Made by a program: the position numbers and the translations under genes. This document shows positions 1 to 6,857 of a stretch of DNA of 8,533 bases, in pieces (position 1 is the stretch's first letter; every line of letters begins with the position of its first letter). Location: the NCBI GenBank assembly GCA_013214245.1, contig JABSQE010000023.1, positions 1 through 8,533 on the forward strand, written 5' to 3'. The notes under the pieces were generated by a model. It ran no database searches. It saw nothing but the letters and a program-made list of their open reading frames with translations, and had not been told where the DNA came from. This DNA comes from Hyphomicrobiaceae bacterium (lineage in GTDB: Bacteria > Pseudomonadota > Alphaproteobacteria > Rhizobiales > Hyphomicrobiaceae).

Positions 1-1557
1 CAGTGCAATTGTGAAGAATGATCGCTTCGCATTAAAGCAAAATCACTTGCTGATATTTTTTTTTGCACCATTTAAGAGATTCCTCTATTTGATTTAACGT
101 ATATCTACTTTTAGCTCTTTGTCTTCTCCAATTTAATGCTTGAAACGTAGTGTCCTCTGGCTTTAGAGATACCGCATACGAGATCTAATACGTACAGGCA
201 GAATAAACTAATTATGCAAATAGCCTTAAATTTCGATTGTAAAACACTCAATTCCTTAGGCTACAAATTGATAGAGAGAGCTATTACCTCATTGAGTATG
301 TAAATTTGTTAAAAGTGTAGAAATGATTAGATGCTGCTGTAAAAATATGAAGTTAATGGAAATCGCTATAATCCTTATATGAAACCATGACAAAGAACAC
401 CAGCTGCCGTAGTGATCACCTTACCGCTTATTGTTTATGACGTTTCTACTGCTACCTATTATTGCAATGCAGAGTATAAAAGCTTATTAAGCACAAAGAT
501 TCTGTTTTCACGGATCGTCTAATTTTTCGGTGCGATAAGATCATCACCAATCACTAGAGACATTCTTGCTTTGATACCGGTGCAAGATATTTAACGAATA
601 ACAAAATTATGCCACTAATCTCTTATTGATAGCAAGCACTACACACCACTGACATAATAATTTATAACCGGTACTTCTGCATCTGAACATTTAGGTGTAT
701 AAATGGACTTCAAGGTTCTACACCTTTAAATTTGCTTGAAGTTATGTTGCGCTTCATTCCAAATATTATTGTTAACCTTGAAATCCCTCGCGTTCTCTAA
801 TTGGTTGTCGATAATAGGATAATTCAGGTGTAACAGTTCAATATAAAAGGAACAGAGTGTTCTATTAATTAGGCAGCTGTAAGTTTTTCTAGAACGCACA
901 AATACTCTGTAATTGGAAAATTATGAGAGTACTAAACACTGTAAAGCTCAAATATGCTATCAATTCATTTTTAAAAGTATGCTTACTTATTGCATTCAAG
1001 TGATAAATGAAGCTTTGTATTTGTTTTTTTAAAATATTCTAAGCATCCTTTGGACGTACCTAATACATTGATGCAAGTGAGGTATAAATAAACTATGACA
1101 AAATCTATTGAAAAGGTAGTTACTAGGAATGCAGATTACCATCTAGCTAAACGCTAGTTTAGTATAAAAACAATAAAACTGTGCTAGAGCTTTACAATAT
1201 AACTTTGAGCACATAACAAGTATTAAAAGTTAAATAGCACATGATGCTAATGTTTAATCAAAAAATCAAGATTACTAGTAAAATGTGTTAACCGATAACA
1301 GAACTGCGCGCGACTTATGGAAAAATATCTCAGAAAACCACAAGACTGCACCCTCAAACTTATTATGTATACTGATATGAAGAGATAGTATCCAAAATTA
1401 GTCTATGTACATTGATCATGCACAGAAACACATTTTGTTACAAACAATTAGCAAAAATTTTGACTTTTAAGTCTCGCGATCAACGTCCGACTTAAGGTTT
1501 TAATCGTATATTACATTTCAACTTACATTAATATAAAAAAAGTTAAAATTACTACAT
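1..1557. other. Long AT-rich spacer without a recognisable intact gene
   Basis: About 1.5 kb with no open frame that resembles a known full-length protein on either strand. It is strongly AT-rich, with stops in all frames, but contains patches of more coding-like composition, chiefly 32-184 (minus strand) and 391-600. I saw no tRNA-like T-arm, no rRNA, no CRISPR repeat and no transposase remnant. Inverted repeats such as 693-699 with 719-725 and 709-717 with 774-782 exist but are about as frequent as chance predicts. The simplest reading is DNA left over from inactivated genes. Confidence 0.6.
32..184 (-). pseudogene. Possible decayed C-terminal gene fragment
   Basis: On the minus strand a stop-free run of about 50 codons ends with TAA at 34-32. 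Its translation has a well-mixed, soluble-protein-like composition: it begins ISYAVSLKPEDTTFQ, continues through LNWRRQRAKSRYTL, and ends in KKKYQQVILL. There is an in-frame TAG at 187-185 and no ATG start. A neighbouring minus-strand frame is open just upstream (about 260-112), as expected if a frameshift had split one gene. I cannot assign a family. Stop-free runs this long are expected several times by chance in this amount of AT-rich DNA, so only the residue composition argues for a real remnant. Confidence 0.22.
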
Positions 1558-1722
1558 ATGCGTGCTGAAAAGGATACTACTCAAACATCGTTTAATAAAA
1601 TACACAAAATGGGCACAGACAACCCATTCACCGAGCTTAAATCTGCTATAGACAGTCATGAGAAGACTGAACTACTTAGCATGTGGTTAAAGCATCTCGG
1701 GCGCAATAAGCTTTTTGCATGA
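1558..1722 (+). CDS. Small ORF of unknown function, 54 codons
   Basis: An ATG-to-TGA frame encoding 54 residues. The translation starts MRAEKDTTQ, has an internal Met at residue 18 (MGTDNPFTELK), and continues with an amphipathic-looking acidic and basic stretch (SAIDSHEKTELLSMWLKHL) before ending GRNKLFA. Base composition is visibly less AT-rich than the flanks, and the residue mix resembles a short helical protein rather than translated spacer. Against it, no Shine-Dalgarno sequence precedes either Met; the 20 bases before the ATG are almost all A and T. I recognise no family, signal peptide or membrane segment. It may be a genuine small protein or the surviving end of a larger decayed gene. 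Confidence 0.3.
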   Translation: MRAEKDTTQTSFNKIHKMGTDNPFTELKSAIDSHEKTELLSMWLKHLGRNKLFA

Positions 1723-1911
1723 ACGCTAGATAATACATTTTGACTTTGTGATTGTAGCCCGCAGGAATATTATAAAGCATGTCTAATAATTTTAACTACA
1801 TGACCTACTCACTATTGTTTAAGTGTGATCAAATTCTTGTAGTTGTTTGTTTTATGATATGTTCTTGAAATGATGGTAGAAGAATATGCAAGATGGTATG
1901 CCATGAATATT

Positions 1912-2757
1912 TCAATCACCTTTTGCAACCATGATATCTGGTGCTTCTTCATTCTTCATTCCTTGGACGTGATAACCGCAATCGACGTGATGAATTTCAC
2001 CGCTAACACCACGGCTCAAATCTGAAACAAGATACAAGCCAGCACTCCCAACGTCATTGATAGTCACTGTGCGACGTAAAGCTGAATTATACTCGTTCCA
2101 TCTTAAAATATATCGAAAGTCTGAAATTCCAGACGCAGCAAGTGTTTTTATGGGACCAGCTGAGATTGCATTTACTCGTACGTTGTTTTTACCGAGATCT
2201 GAAGCAAGATATCGTACGCTAGCCTCAAGAGCAGCCTTGGCAACACCCATCACATTGTAGTGTGGCATCACTTTTTCAGCGCCATAATATGTCAGCGTTA
2301 CAATGGAACCTCCGTTAGTCATTAATGGCTCGGCTCGCTTGACTAGGGCAGTTAAGGAATAGCATGAAATTAACATCGTCTGTGTAAAATTAGCCTCGCT
2401 TGTGTCCACATAACGGCCGTCAAGTTCATTTTTATTTGAAAAGGCAATAGCGTGAACTAAAAAGTCCAGTTTGCCCCAGCAATCCTTAAGTCTTGCAAAT
2501 GTAGAGTCCATAGAGGTTGCATCCGTAACATCACATGGTAACACCAGGTCCGAACCTAATTCATTAGCTAGTGGTGCTACTCGCTTCTTTAGGGCTTCTC
2601 CCTGATAAGTCAGTGCTAGGGTTGCGCCATGTGCGGCCAAAGCTTTAGCTATACCCCAGGCTATGGAACGATTATTCGCTACTCCCATGATCAAACCATG
2701 TTTACCAGCCATAAGTTCACCAACCGGGATGCCACATTGATCGTTATCGGTTGACAT
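1912..2757 (-). CDS. fabI: Enoyl-[acyl-carrier-protein] reductase (NADH), FabI
   Basis: Catalyses the last reductive step of each type II fatty-acid elongation cycle, reducing trans-2-enoyl-ACP with NAD(P)H in the cytosol. The 281-residue protein is a complete divergent SDR of the FabI family. A nucleotide-binding segment GVANNRSIAWGIA lies at residues 25-37, a conserved HAIAFSNK region near 102-109, the active-site tyrosines at Y157 (TYYG) and Y167, and the catalytic lysine at K174 (HYNVMGVAK). SAGPIKTLAASGI follows. Length and sequence match alphaproteobacterial FabI. The ATG at 2757 is chosen because AAGGA lies 10 bases upstream (2772-2768); a GTG at 2790 would add 11 residues but has poorer support, and the ATG at 2712 would remove the IPVGEL leader. 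It is transcribed away from pdxH and separated from it by a large spacer. No clear terminator follows; a weak, interrupted dyad lies around 1881-1912. Confidence 0.97.
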   Translation of the reverse strand: MSTDNDQCGIPVGELMAGKHGLIMGVANNRSIAWGIAKALAAHGATLALTYQGEALKKRVAPLANELGSDLVLPCDVTDATSMDSTFARLKDCWGKLDFLVHAIAFSNKNELDGRYVDTSEANFTQTMLISCYSLTALVKRAEPLMTNGGSIVTLTYYGAEKVMPHYNVMGVAKAALEASVRYLASDLGKNNVRVNAISAGPIKTLAASGISDFRYILRWNEYNSALRRTVTINDVGSAGLYLVSDLSRGVSGEIHHVDCGYHVQGMKNEEAPDIMVAKGD

Positions 2758-3543
2758 CAGTTTTAGTTCCTTATTTTGATCGTGCCTCACAATACCCTAT
2801 ACAAACGTCGTTTATGATCCAACTAGCATTGGGCAATTTCGGAAAATATGCGTCAAAATTAACAACTCTCGGACTGTTCATATAACGAGTTAGTTAATCA
2901 GCAGTTAAAGCATATTAAGCTACTTGTAGTCATAGCTAAACTCAAACGTAAATCCACAGGTAGCTGTACACAATAAACTAGACGCTTTGTCGCTGGCCAC
3001 ATAAGTTACCCTATTGCTCATAAGTTATAATTACCAAAATAGTTATAGTTATTGATATACAGCAAACCTAAAAGGTATGTTCTACATAATTGAGCCTGCA
3101 TGGTATCTACCATAGTATATTTATCAACATGGTAAACTGATTGAGTTATCCTATCTTAGTGCTACTCGGATGCTGGTAATGTCTTTTCTAACACTGTCAT
3201 TATATGGACATTAATTGATAGTTTACAGATTCATTCCATCGGTGGAATAAAATCGTTTAGGCTATATATTAAATATCTAACAAAACTATTTAATAATTAA
3301 AAGGTTAGGTCGATTAGAGGTGACAGGACAAAGTTATGACCTAGACTACATCATAAGTAATAACTGAGAAAAAGTGCGGTTTGCATAGCATTTTATGGGC
3401 GTGATTGTAACAGTGCAGTCTCCGGACATTAACTCTTACTGGAGCGGCTGAAGTTATTGCGTCTTAACATTCTGGAATTCATTCAAGAACATCAAAGTAC
3501 TCTTATCAGATGTCTTATTTAGTCTTTATGGGGAACATAACAC
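2758..3543. other. Divergent spacer between fabI and pdxH
   Basis: This 786-base region must contain the promoters of both fabI and pdxH, but I could not find a convincing -35/-10 pair for either. It is AT-rich with stops in all frames. The least AT-rich part, 3380-3510, has a roughly 29-codon plus-strand stop-free run (LLLERLKLL...EFIQEHQ) that could be a remnant or chance. A fragment resembling a start region occurs near 3314-3341, where AGGA precedes an ATG that meets a stop after one more codon. The spacer is far longer than needed for regulation, so it probably once held another gene. Confidence 0.55.
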
Positions 3544-4212
3544 ATGATTACGGATAAAAAGTACGAAGACACAGACAACCAGGTTAAACAATCGGATGAT
3601 TGTTTTTTTTCAGCCTCAGAACCATTCGAATTATTTGATCATTGGATGTCTGATGCTGAAGCAAACGAACTGAACGATCCAAATGCTATGGCACTTGCAA
3701 CTGTCGATATTAACGGCATGCCGAATGTGCGTATGGTCTTATTAAAAGGTGTCGATGGATCCGAAATAAAATGCGAACGTGGATTTATTTTCTTTACTAA
3801 TTGCGAAAGCGCTAAAGGCAAAGAGTTAGAAGCTAATATGCACGCGGCACTTTTATTCCATTGGAAATCATTACGCCGGCAAGTCCGCATTCGAGGTGCG
3901 GTAAAACCAGTTTCTAAAGAAGAGGCTAACGCTTATTTCAATACACGACCGCGCGGCAGTCGCATTGGTGCATGGGCTTCCCAACAATCACGTCCAATGC
4001 AGGGTCGCTATGAGCTTGAAATGGCAGTCGCAGCCTACACAGCCAAATTTAATATTGGTGATATTCCACGACCCTCTTATTGGTTCGGTTTCCGACTTCT
4101 ACCGCTTGAAATAGAATTCTGGCAAGATCGCGCATTTCGACTGCACGATAGGGTCGTTTACAGACGAGCAAAAGAAAGTAAAGTTTGGAGCAAAGACCGG
4201 CTTTTCCCTTGA
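3544..4212 (+). CDS. pdxH: Pyridoxamine/pyridoxine 5'-phosphate oxidase, PdxH
   Basis: FMN-dependent oxidase that converts pyridoxine or pyridoxamine 5'-phosphate into pyridoxal 5'-phosphate, the final step of cofactor synthesis and of B6 salvage. The 222-residue protein matches the usual family length of about 215-225. Visible landmarks are the FMN-binding RMVLLK at 63-68, FFTN at 83-86, the RRQVRIRG strand at 111-118, the substrate and FMN contact block AYFNTRPRGSRIGAW at 130-144, and the C-terminal dimerisation domain with EFWQ (191-194), RLHDR (199-203) and the terminal DRLFP. All key residues seem present, so the enzyme should be active. The ATG follows a GGGGA ribosome binding site at 3530-3534 with 9 bases of spacing. 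The first 25 or so residues are poorly conserved, as usual. Its product is the cofactor needed by the HisC-type enzyme at the window's right end. Confidence 0.97.
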   Translation: MITDKKYEDTDNQVKQSDDCFFSASEPFELFDHWMSDAEANELNDPNAMALATVDINGMPNVRMVLLKGVDGSEIKCERGFIFFTNCESAKGKELEANMHAALLFHWKSLRRQVRIRGAVKPVSKEEANAYFNTRPRGSRIGAWASQQSRPMQGRYELEMAVAAYTAKFNIGDIPRPSYWFGFRLLPLEIEFWQDRAFRLHDRVVYRRAKESKVWSKDRLFP

Positions 4213-4357
4213 ACCTACTATTCAATACTCACCAATTTCATATTTAGCTCTAGTATGAACAAACTTATAAAGAACTCACTAAATGTTTATTATTCGATAT
4301 TAAAACCAGCTTCTTAATTTTATTAGGGATAAATCGCTTAGCATGTGCTTTACAGGA

Positions 4358-4363
4358 AAGGAG
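4358..4363 (+). promoter_or_regulatory. Strong Shine-Dalgarno sequence of the Cys/Arg-rich secreted protein gene
   Basis: AAGGAG (inside GGAAAGGAGAT) lies 8 bases upstream of the ATG at 4372. It is the best-matched ribosome binding site of any full-length gene in the window. It fixes the start at 4372 rather than the in-frame GTG at 4345, which would place this motif inside the coding sequence. Confidence 0.88.
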
Positions 4364-4371
4364 ATCAGGTC

Positions 4372-4740
4372 ATGCCAATTAAACGTATTACCAAGATAAT
4401 ACAAGTTTCTATCTTTATGATATTTATAGTTGTCTTAGACTATGCTCATGCAAAACCAGTTGTTGATGCATTATATACTAAAGAACATACTATAGTGCAA
4501 ACATCGGGTCTAATCCAACTAGTTCATGGCTGTCATCGCTCTCCAAGAATAGGTAACATATCGGGCTTTCGCCATTTCCATGTTGGTAGTAGTTGCGTTC
4601 GAGTTAATGCGAATAAGCGTAATAGATGCAAACGCTGGCGTCGTATTTGTCGTAATCGTTGTATAGACTTTAATGCCCCGCGTCCTCGTCGTTGTCGTAG
4701 TTACTGTTACATGAACAACGCGCCAGAGTTTTGCTTCTAA
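4372..4740 (+). CDS. Secreted, arginine- and cysteine-rich small protein of unknown function
   Basis: The 122-residue product is not one I can name. Residues 1-27 form a clear Sec signal peptide: a basic start (MPIKRITK), a hydrophobic core (IIQVSIFMIFIVVL) and a probable cleavage after AHA at 25-27. The predicted mature chain of 95 residues has eight cysteines (C54, C75, C86, C93, C97, C108, C112, C121), enough for four disulfides. It has 15 Arg and 4 Lys against only 4 acidic residues, with the basic charge concentrated at 77-109. C93-x3-C97-x10-C108-x3-C112 is a double CX3C arrangement. The GCHR...FRHFHVGSSCVRV part (53-78) recalls short secreted hypothetical proteins of alphaproteobacteria with GCHR and WHxHxGxxCR patterns; this is from memory and unverified. 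It lies 159 bases after pdxH with its own ribosome binding site and is followed directly by tandem hairpins. A structural periplasmic or envelope protein, or an exported cationic peptide, are both possible. Confidence 0.85.
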   Translation: MPIKRITKIIQVSIFMIFIVVLDYAHAKPVVDALYTKEHTIVQTSGLIQLVHGCHRSPRIGNISGFRHFHVGSSCVRVNANKRNRCKRWRRICRNRCIDFNAPRPRRCRSYCYMNNAPEFCF

Positions 4741-4744
4741 TATA

Positions 4745-4765
4745 AGCTATTAAACTCTAATAGCT
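4745..4765 (+). terminator. First of three tandem hairpins after the Cys/Arg-rich gene
   Basis: A perfect 8-base inverted repeat (AGCTATTA and TAATAGCT) around a 5-base loop begins four bases after the TAA of the preceding gene. It directly abuts the next hairpin with no unpaired base between them. No T-run follows on either strand, so it is not a textbook intrinsic terminator; it could instead protect the transcript 3' end. Confidence 0.45.
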
Positions 4766-4788
4766 GGGCTGAATAAATCGTTCAGCCC
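4766..4788 (+). terminator. Second tandem hairpin, GC-rich, between convergent genes
   Basis: A perfect 8-base stem (GGGCTGAA with TTCAGCCC) around a 7-base loop. This is the strongest stem of the group and the likeliest stop for transcripts arriving from either side, since the plus-strand small gene and the minus-strand glycosyltransferases converge here. The downstream plus-strand sequence (CATGAAAAAG) lacks a T-run. Confidence 0.55.
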
Positions 4789-4820
4789 CATGAAAAAGTA
4801 TATGATTTAGCGTTTCATGG
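4788..4820 (+). repeat. Third tandem inverted repeat
   Basis: CCATGAAA at 4788-4795 pairs perfectly with TTTCATGG at 4813-4820 across a 17-base loop. Its first base is the last base of the preceding hairpin, so only one of the two can use it. Together with 4745-4788 it makes three consecutive 8-base inverted repeats filling an 80-base intergenic stretch. Confidence 0.45.
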
Positions 4821-4864
4821 ACTTCTTAGGTCTTTAATAGATTTTGTATCATATTCGCACTAAC

Positions 4865-5482
4865 TCATCTAGCATCGACAGGTAATACCCAACGACCAGC
4901 CCAATCCTCTACCGTGCTAAAAGCTACGGCGGTGTCAATATCGTTCAGATTGCTGACTAATCCTATACGATAACCAGAAAGCACTCTCAAATTGTCTGTA
5001 AGTGTATGTTCACTGGACCAGGTTACACCTTTAAATGGATTTAGTACCGGTCTTCTCCGAGCCATACCTACTAACCAAAAGCCACCATCATCTGCTGGAC
5101 CAAAAATAACATCATGAGATCCAAGAATTCTAAATCCTTCAGCAATATGTGCTGGCCTAATACCTGGAATGTCACTACCTATCAAGATAGCAGGTCCAGG
5201 TGGTAATGTCTTGAACGCACGCTCCATGCGATCGCCAAGATCGCCATGCCCCTGAGGCATCTGTCTTAAATTACACGGCCATGGTGGACGCTGCAGAGTG
5301 GTATCCGGTGCCACTGATAATGTCGTCGACCAACGTTTATCATGACTCAGTCGGGCAATTACAGCCCGCGAAGAGTTGCGATAGAATGCAGTAGCCCGAG
5401 TTACGCCTACCCCTGCCGCAAGCCGTGTTTTCACACGCCCAGCAACAGGCTGCTTTACTATAATGACAAGCCATCGTATCAC
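4865..5482 (-). CDS. TIGR04282-type glycosyltransferase (DUF2064 family)
   Basis: A GT-A-fold, nucleotide-sugar-transferase-like protein of the DUF2064/TIGR04282 group (rSAM/selenodomain-associated transferase 1). Numbered from the GTG start: the nucleotide-binding loop KQPVAGRVKTRL at 10-21, GDLGDRM at 80-86, the GSDIPG motif at 102-107, GPADDGGFWLVG at 128-139, a WSSEHTL segment near 155-161 and NDIDT at 180-184. All family landmarks are present and the length of about 205 is normal. The start is ambiguous: AAGGA at 5496-5492 lies 9 bases before GTG (5482) and 6 before an in-frame TTG (5485); I prefer the GTG. It follows the TIGR04283-type gene by about 50 bases on the same strand, so the two are probably one operon. 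In some other bacteria this pair accompanies a radical SAM protein linked to arsenosugar synthesis. The true substrate here is unknown. Confidence 0.9.
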   Translation of the reverse strand: MIRWLVIIVKQPVAGRVKTRLAAGVGVTRATAFYRNSSRAVIARLSHDKRWSTTLSVAPDTTLQRPPWPCNLRQMPQGHGDLGDRMERAFKTLPPGPAILIGSDIPGIRPAHIAEGFRILGSHDVIFGPADDGGFWLVGMARRRPVLNPFKGVTWSSEHTLTDNLRVLSGYRIGLVSNLNDIDTAVAFSTVEDWAGRWVLPVDAR

Positions 5483-5531
5483 CAAGGATCGTCCTTATCT
5501 CGCTTGTTAGTTTCTGAACATAATACAGCCC

Positions 5532-6224
5532 TCAGCTATACAGCTGTACGATGTATTTTATTGGGATTCGACAACAATAGAGCAACAAGCAAAATCTATT
5601 GCGCAGAACGCGCCATATATATCCTTCACGTTTATAGCGTGTTGCACTCGTGATAGCACTGGTTTTAAGCATTAAAATGCGTGAATAGCCAATACGACGA
5701 ATTAAATCAACGTCTTCAAGAAGAGGTATAGCGCGATATCCTCCTACACTATCGTATAATTGGCGCGATATTAGCAATCCTTGATCACCGTATGGCATGT
5801 GAAACAAGCAACAGCGCCAAGCTACACCCAACTCTACGAGCCACGGCATAACCCCCGTATCGTCTAGCTCAAAACGAAAGGCTGCAGCTAACTCCGCGCA
5901 TTTCTTAGTTTTTATGTCTTCAATTAACGAGGTAACTTCCTCATCCCAGCCGGGAGCCAACACAGTATCAGCGTGCAAGAATAATAACCATTCACCTTTT
6001 TTAGCAGTTTCTGCTCCAATTCTAAGCTGCACTCCCCGACCACATTTTGAATGAATAACTGTCAATCCTGCTAATTCTGCTATTTCTATGGTCTTATCAG
6101 TCGATCCTCCGTCAACAAGAATAACCTCGCTAATTATCCCACTTATTAGCCCCGGCACAAGAGATGAAAGCGTTGATACTAAAGTTGTATTAGCGTTTAG
6201 AGTGGGTATAATTATAGATAACAT
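5532..6224 (-). CDS. TIGR04283-type family 2 glycosyltransferase
   Basis: A 230-residue family 2 glycosyltransferase of the TIGR04283 group (rSAM/selenodomain-associated transferase 2, also called arsenosugar biosynthesis glycosyltransferase). It begins with the GT2 strand MLSIIIPTLNAN. It then shows DGGSTDKT (38-45), the group-specific GRGVQL (62-67), the metal-binding LFLHADT (81-87), FRF (116-118), GDQGLL (146-151), the catalytic-loop-like EDVDL (170-174) and TSATRY (192-197). The C-terminal LRNRFCLLLYCCRIPIKYI is hydrophobic and typical of the group, perhaps for membrane association. No Shine-Dalgarno sequence precedes the ATG; the 20 bases upstream are T-rich, so translation may start inefficiently or from a near-leaderless mRNA. 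It leads a two-gene minus-strand operon with the TIGR04282-type gene. No radical SAM or methyltransferase gene is visible nearby. Confidence 0.92.
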   Translation of the reverse strand: MLSIIIPTLNANTTLVSTLSSLVPGLISGIISEVILVDGGSTDKTIEIAELAGLTVIHSKCGRGVQLRIGAETAKKGEWLLFLHADTVLAPGWDEEVTSLIEDIKTKKCAELAAAFRFELDDTGVMPWLVELGVAWRCCLFHMPYGDQGLLISRQLYDSVGGYRAIPLLEDVDLIRRIGYSRILMLKTSAITSATRYKREGYIWRVLRNRFCLLLYCCRIPIKYIVQLYS

Positions 6225-6647
6225 AATAAAAAAACTGATATTTTATATATTAAGTTTTAATTGTAGTAATTGATCGTGGAGCAATAATTATTTGGTGTAG
6301 CACAATATATGAGAAAAACGTAAAGTGCACACATTCTTTGCTATTTGTAATTAACTACAATGTTGTAGCCCAGGCTGTCCGATCTAAATTTTGCAAGTAT
6401 ATATGTACAAGAAATGTGAAAATTTTACTAGCCTCAGATATAGTTTGAAACAGGTTGCATGAGTATACAAAAAATTGAGATAATATGCTTGTTTAATCTG
6501 TCTATTGATCGATTTATACGTCTAGGGCTGGAATATCCAAGACATCAACTAACAGCAACTAGATTTTCACTGTTGTCAATAGCTTACTAAGGCTTTTGTA
6601 GTGTTGAATAAATACCTAGTGAAAAGCTAAATGGTAATAGATAATTT

Positions 6648-6686
6648 GCATACTCGTGAGAGCATTATATGTTTTGGCGAGTATGC
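6648..6686. repeat. 9-base perfect inverted repeat upstream of rnhB
   Basis: GCATACTCG at 6648-6656 pairs perfectly with CGAGTATGC at 6678-6686, separated by 21 bases. It lies about 170 bases upstream of rnhB. It could form an RNA hairpin or a spaced operator. No T-run follows, so a terminator is unlikely. A repeat this long somewhere in the window's spacers is not far from chance expectation. Confidence 0.4.
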
Positions 6687-6711
6687 TTCGTTAAATTTGC
6701 TGTGCACGCTG

Positions 6712-6727
6712 GGAAAAGGACTTTTCC
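6712..6727. repeat. Short near-loopless palindrome upstream of rnhB
   Basis: GGAAAAG and CTTTTCC flank a two-base centre, giving a 16-base dyad 130 bases before the rnhB start. The two-base loop disfavours an RNA hairpin; as DNA it could be a dimer-protein binding site. This is sequence symmetry only. Confidence 0.3.
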
Positions 6728-6857
6728 AAAATTTCTATTGTGATTGTCTTAAATGTTGAACTTTTATCGTCTTTATCGCACAATACGCTTACGGAAACTT
6801 CACTTCGAGAATTTGTTACATAAACATTATAAATAGATTTTCCAGATTAGGCTAAAT

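Larger units (their letters stand above)
6225..6857. other. Divergent spacer between the glycosyltransferase operon and rnhB
   Basis: This 633-base spacer must hold the promoters of both flanking units. For rnhB a TATAAA at 6828-6833 would place transcription start about 17 bases before the GTG, but no good -35 accompanies it. Two inverted repeats stand out: a 9-base pair (6648-6656 with 6678-6686) and a nearly loop-less one (6712-6718 with 6721-6727). A 64-codon stop-free plus-strand run (6254-6445) has no ATG and no protein-like motif. I see no gene here. Confidence 0.55.

Noticed and set aside
709..782. 9-base inverted repeat (709-717 with 774-782)
   Set aside because: With 56 bases between arms in AT-rich DNA, such a pair is about as likely as not by chance; no other structure supports it.
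2057..2260. Plus-strand open frame of 67 codons
   Set aside because: It lies antisense inside fabI, whose frame has full family motifs; no independent start signal or protein-like motif.
2758..2790. GTG start giving fabI an 11-residue extension
   Set aside because: The ATG at 2757 has AAGGA at good spacing, and the extension would be encoded across that ribosome binding site.
3639..3890. Minus-strand open frame of 83 codons
   Set aside because: Antisense to the conserved core of pdxH; an artefact of that gene's codon use.
4345..4371. Upstream GTG start for the Cys/Arg-rich protein
   Set aside because: It would put the perfect Shine-Dalgarno inside the gene and place nine residues ahead of a normal signal peptide; the ATG at 4372 is better on both counts.
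5342..5653. Plus-strand open frame of 103 codons spanning both glycosyltransferases' junction
   Set aside because: Antisense to the 5' end of one glycosyltransferase and the 3' end of the other, both with clear motifs; its translation has no domain-like features.
6088..6273. Plus-strand open frame of 61 codons
   Set aside because: Antisense to the N-terminal domain of the family 2 glycosyltransferase and its upstream AT-rich region.
6254..6445. 64-codon stop-free plus-strand run upstream of rnhB
   Set aside because: No ATG, no ribosome binding site, and a Cys/Ile/Val-rich translation; a few runs this long are expected by chance in this much AT-rich spacer.
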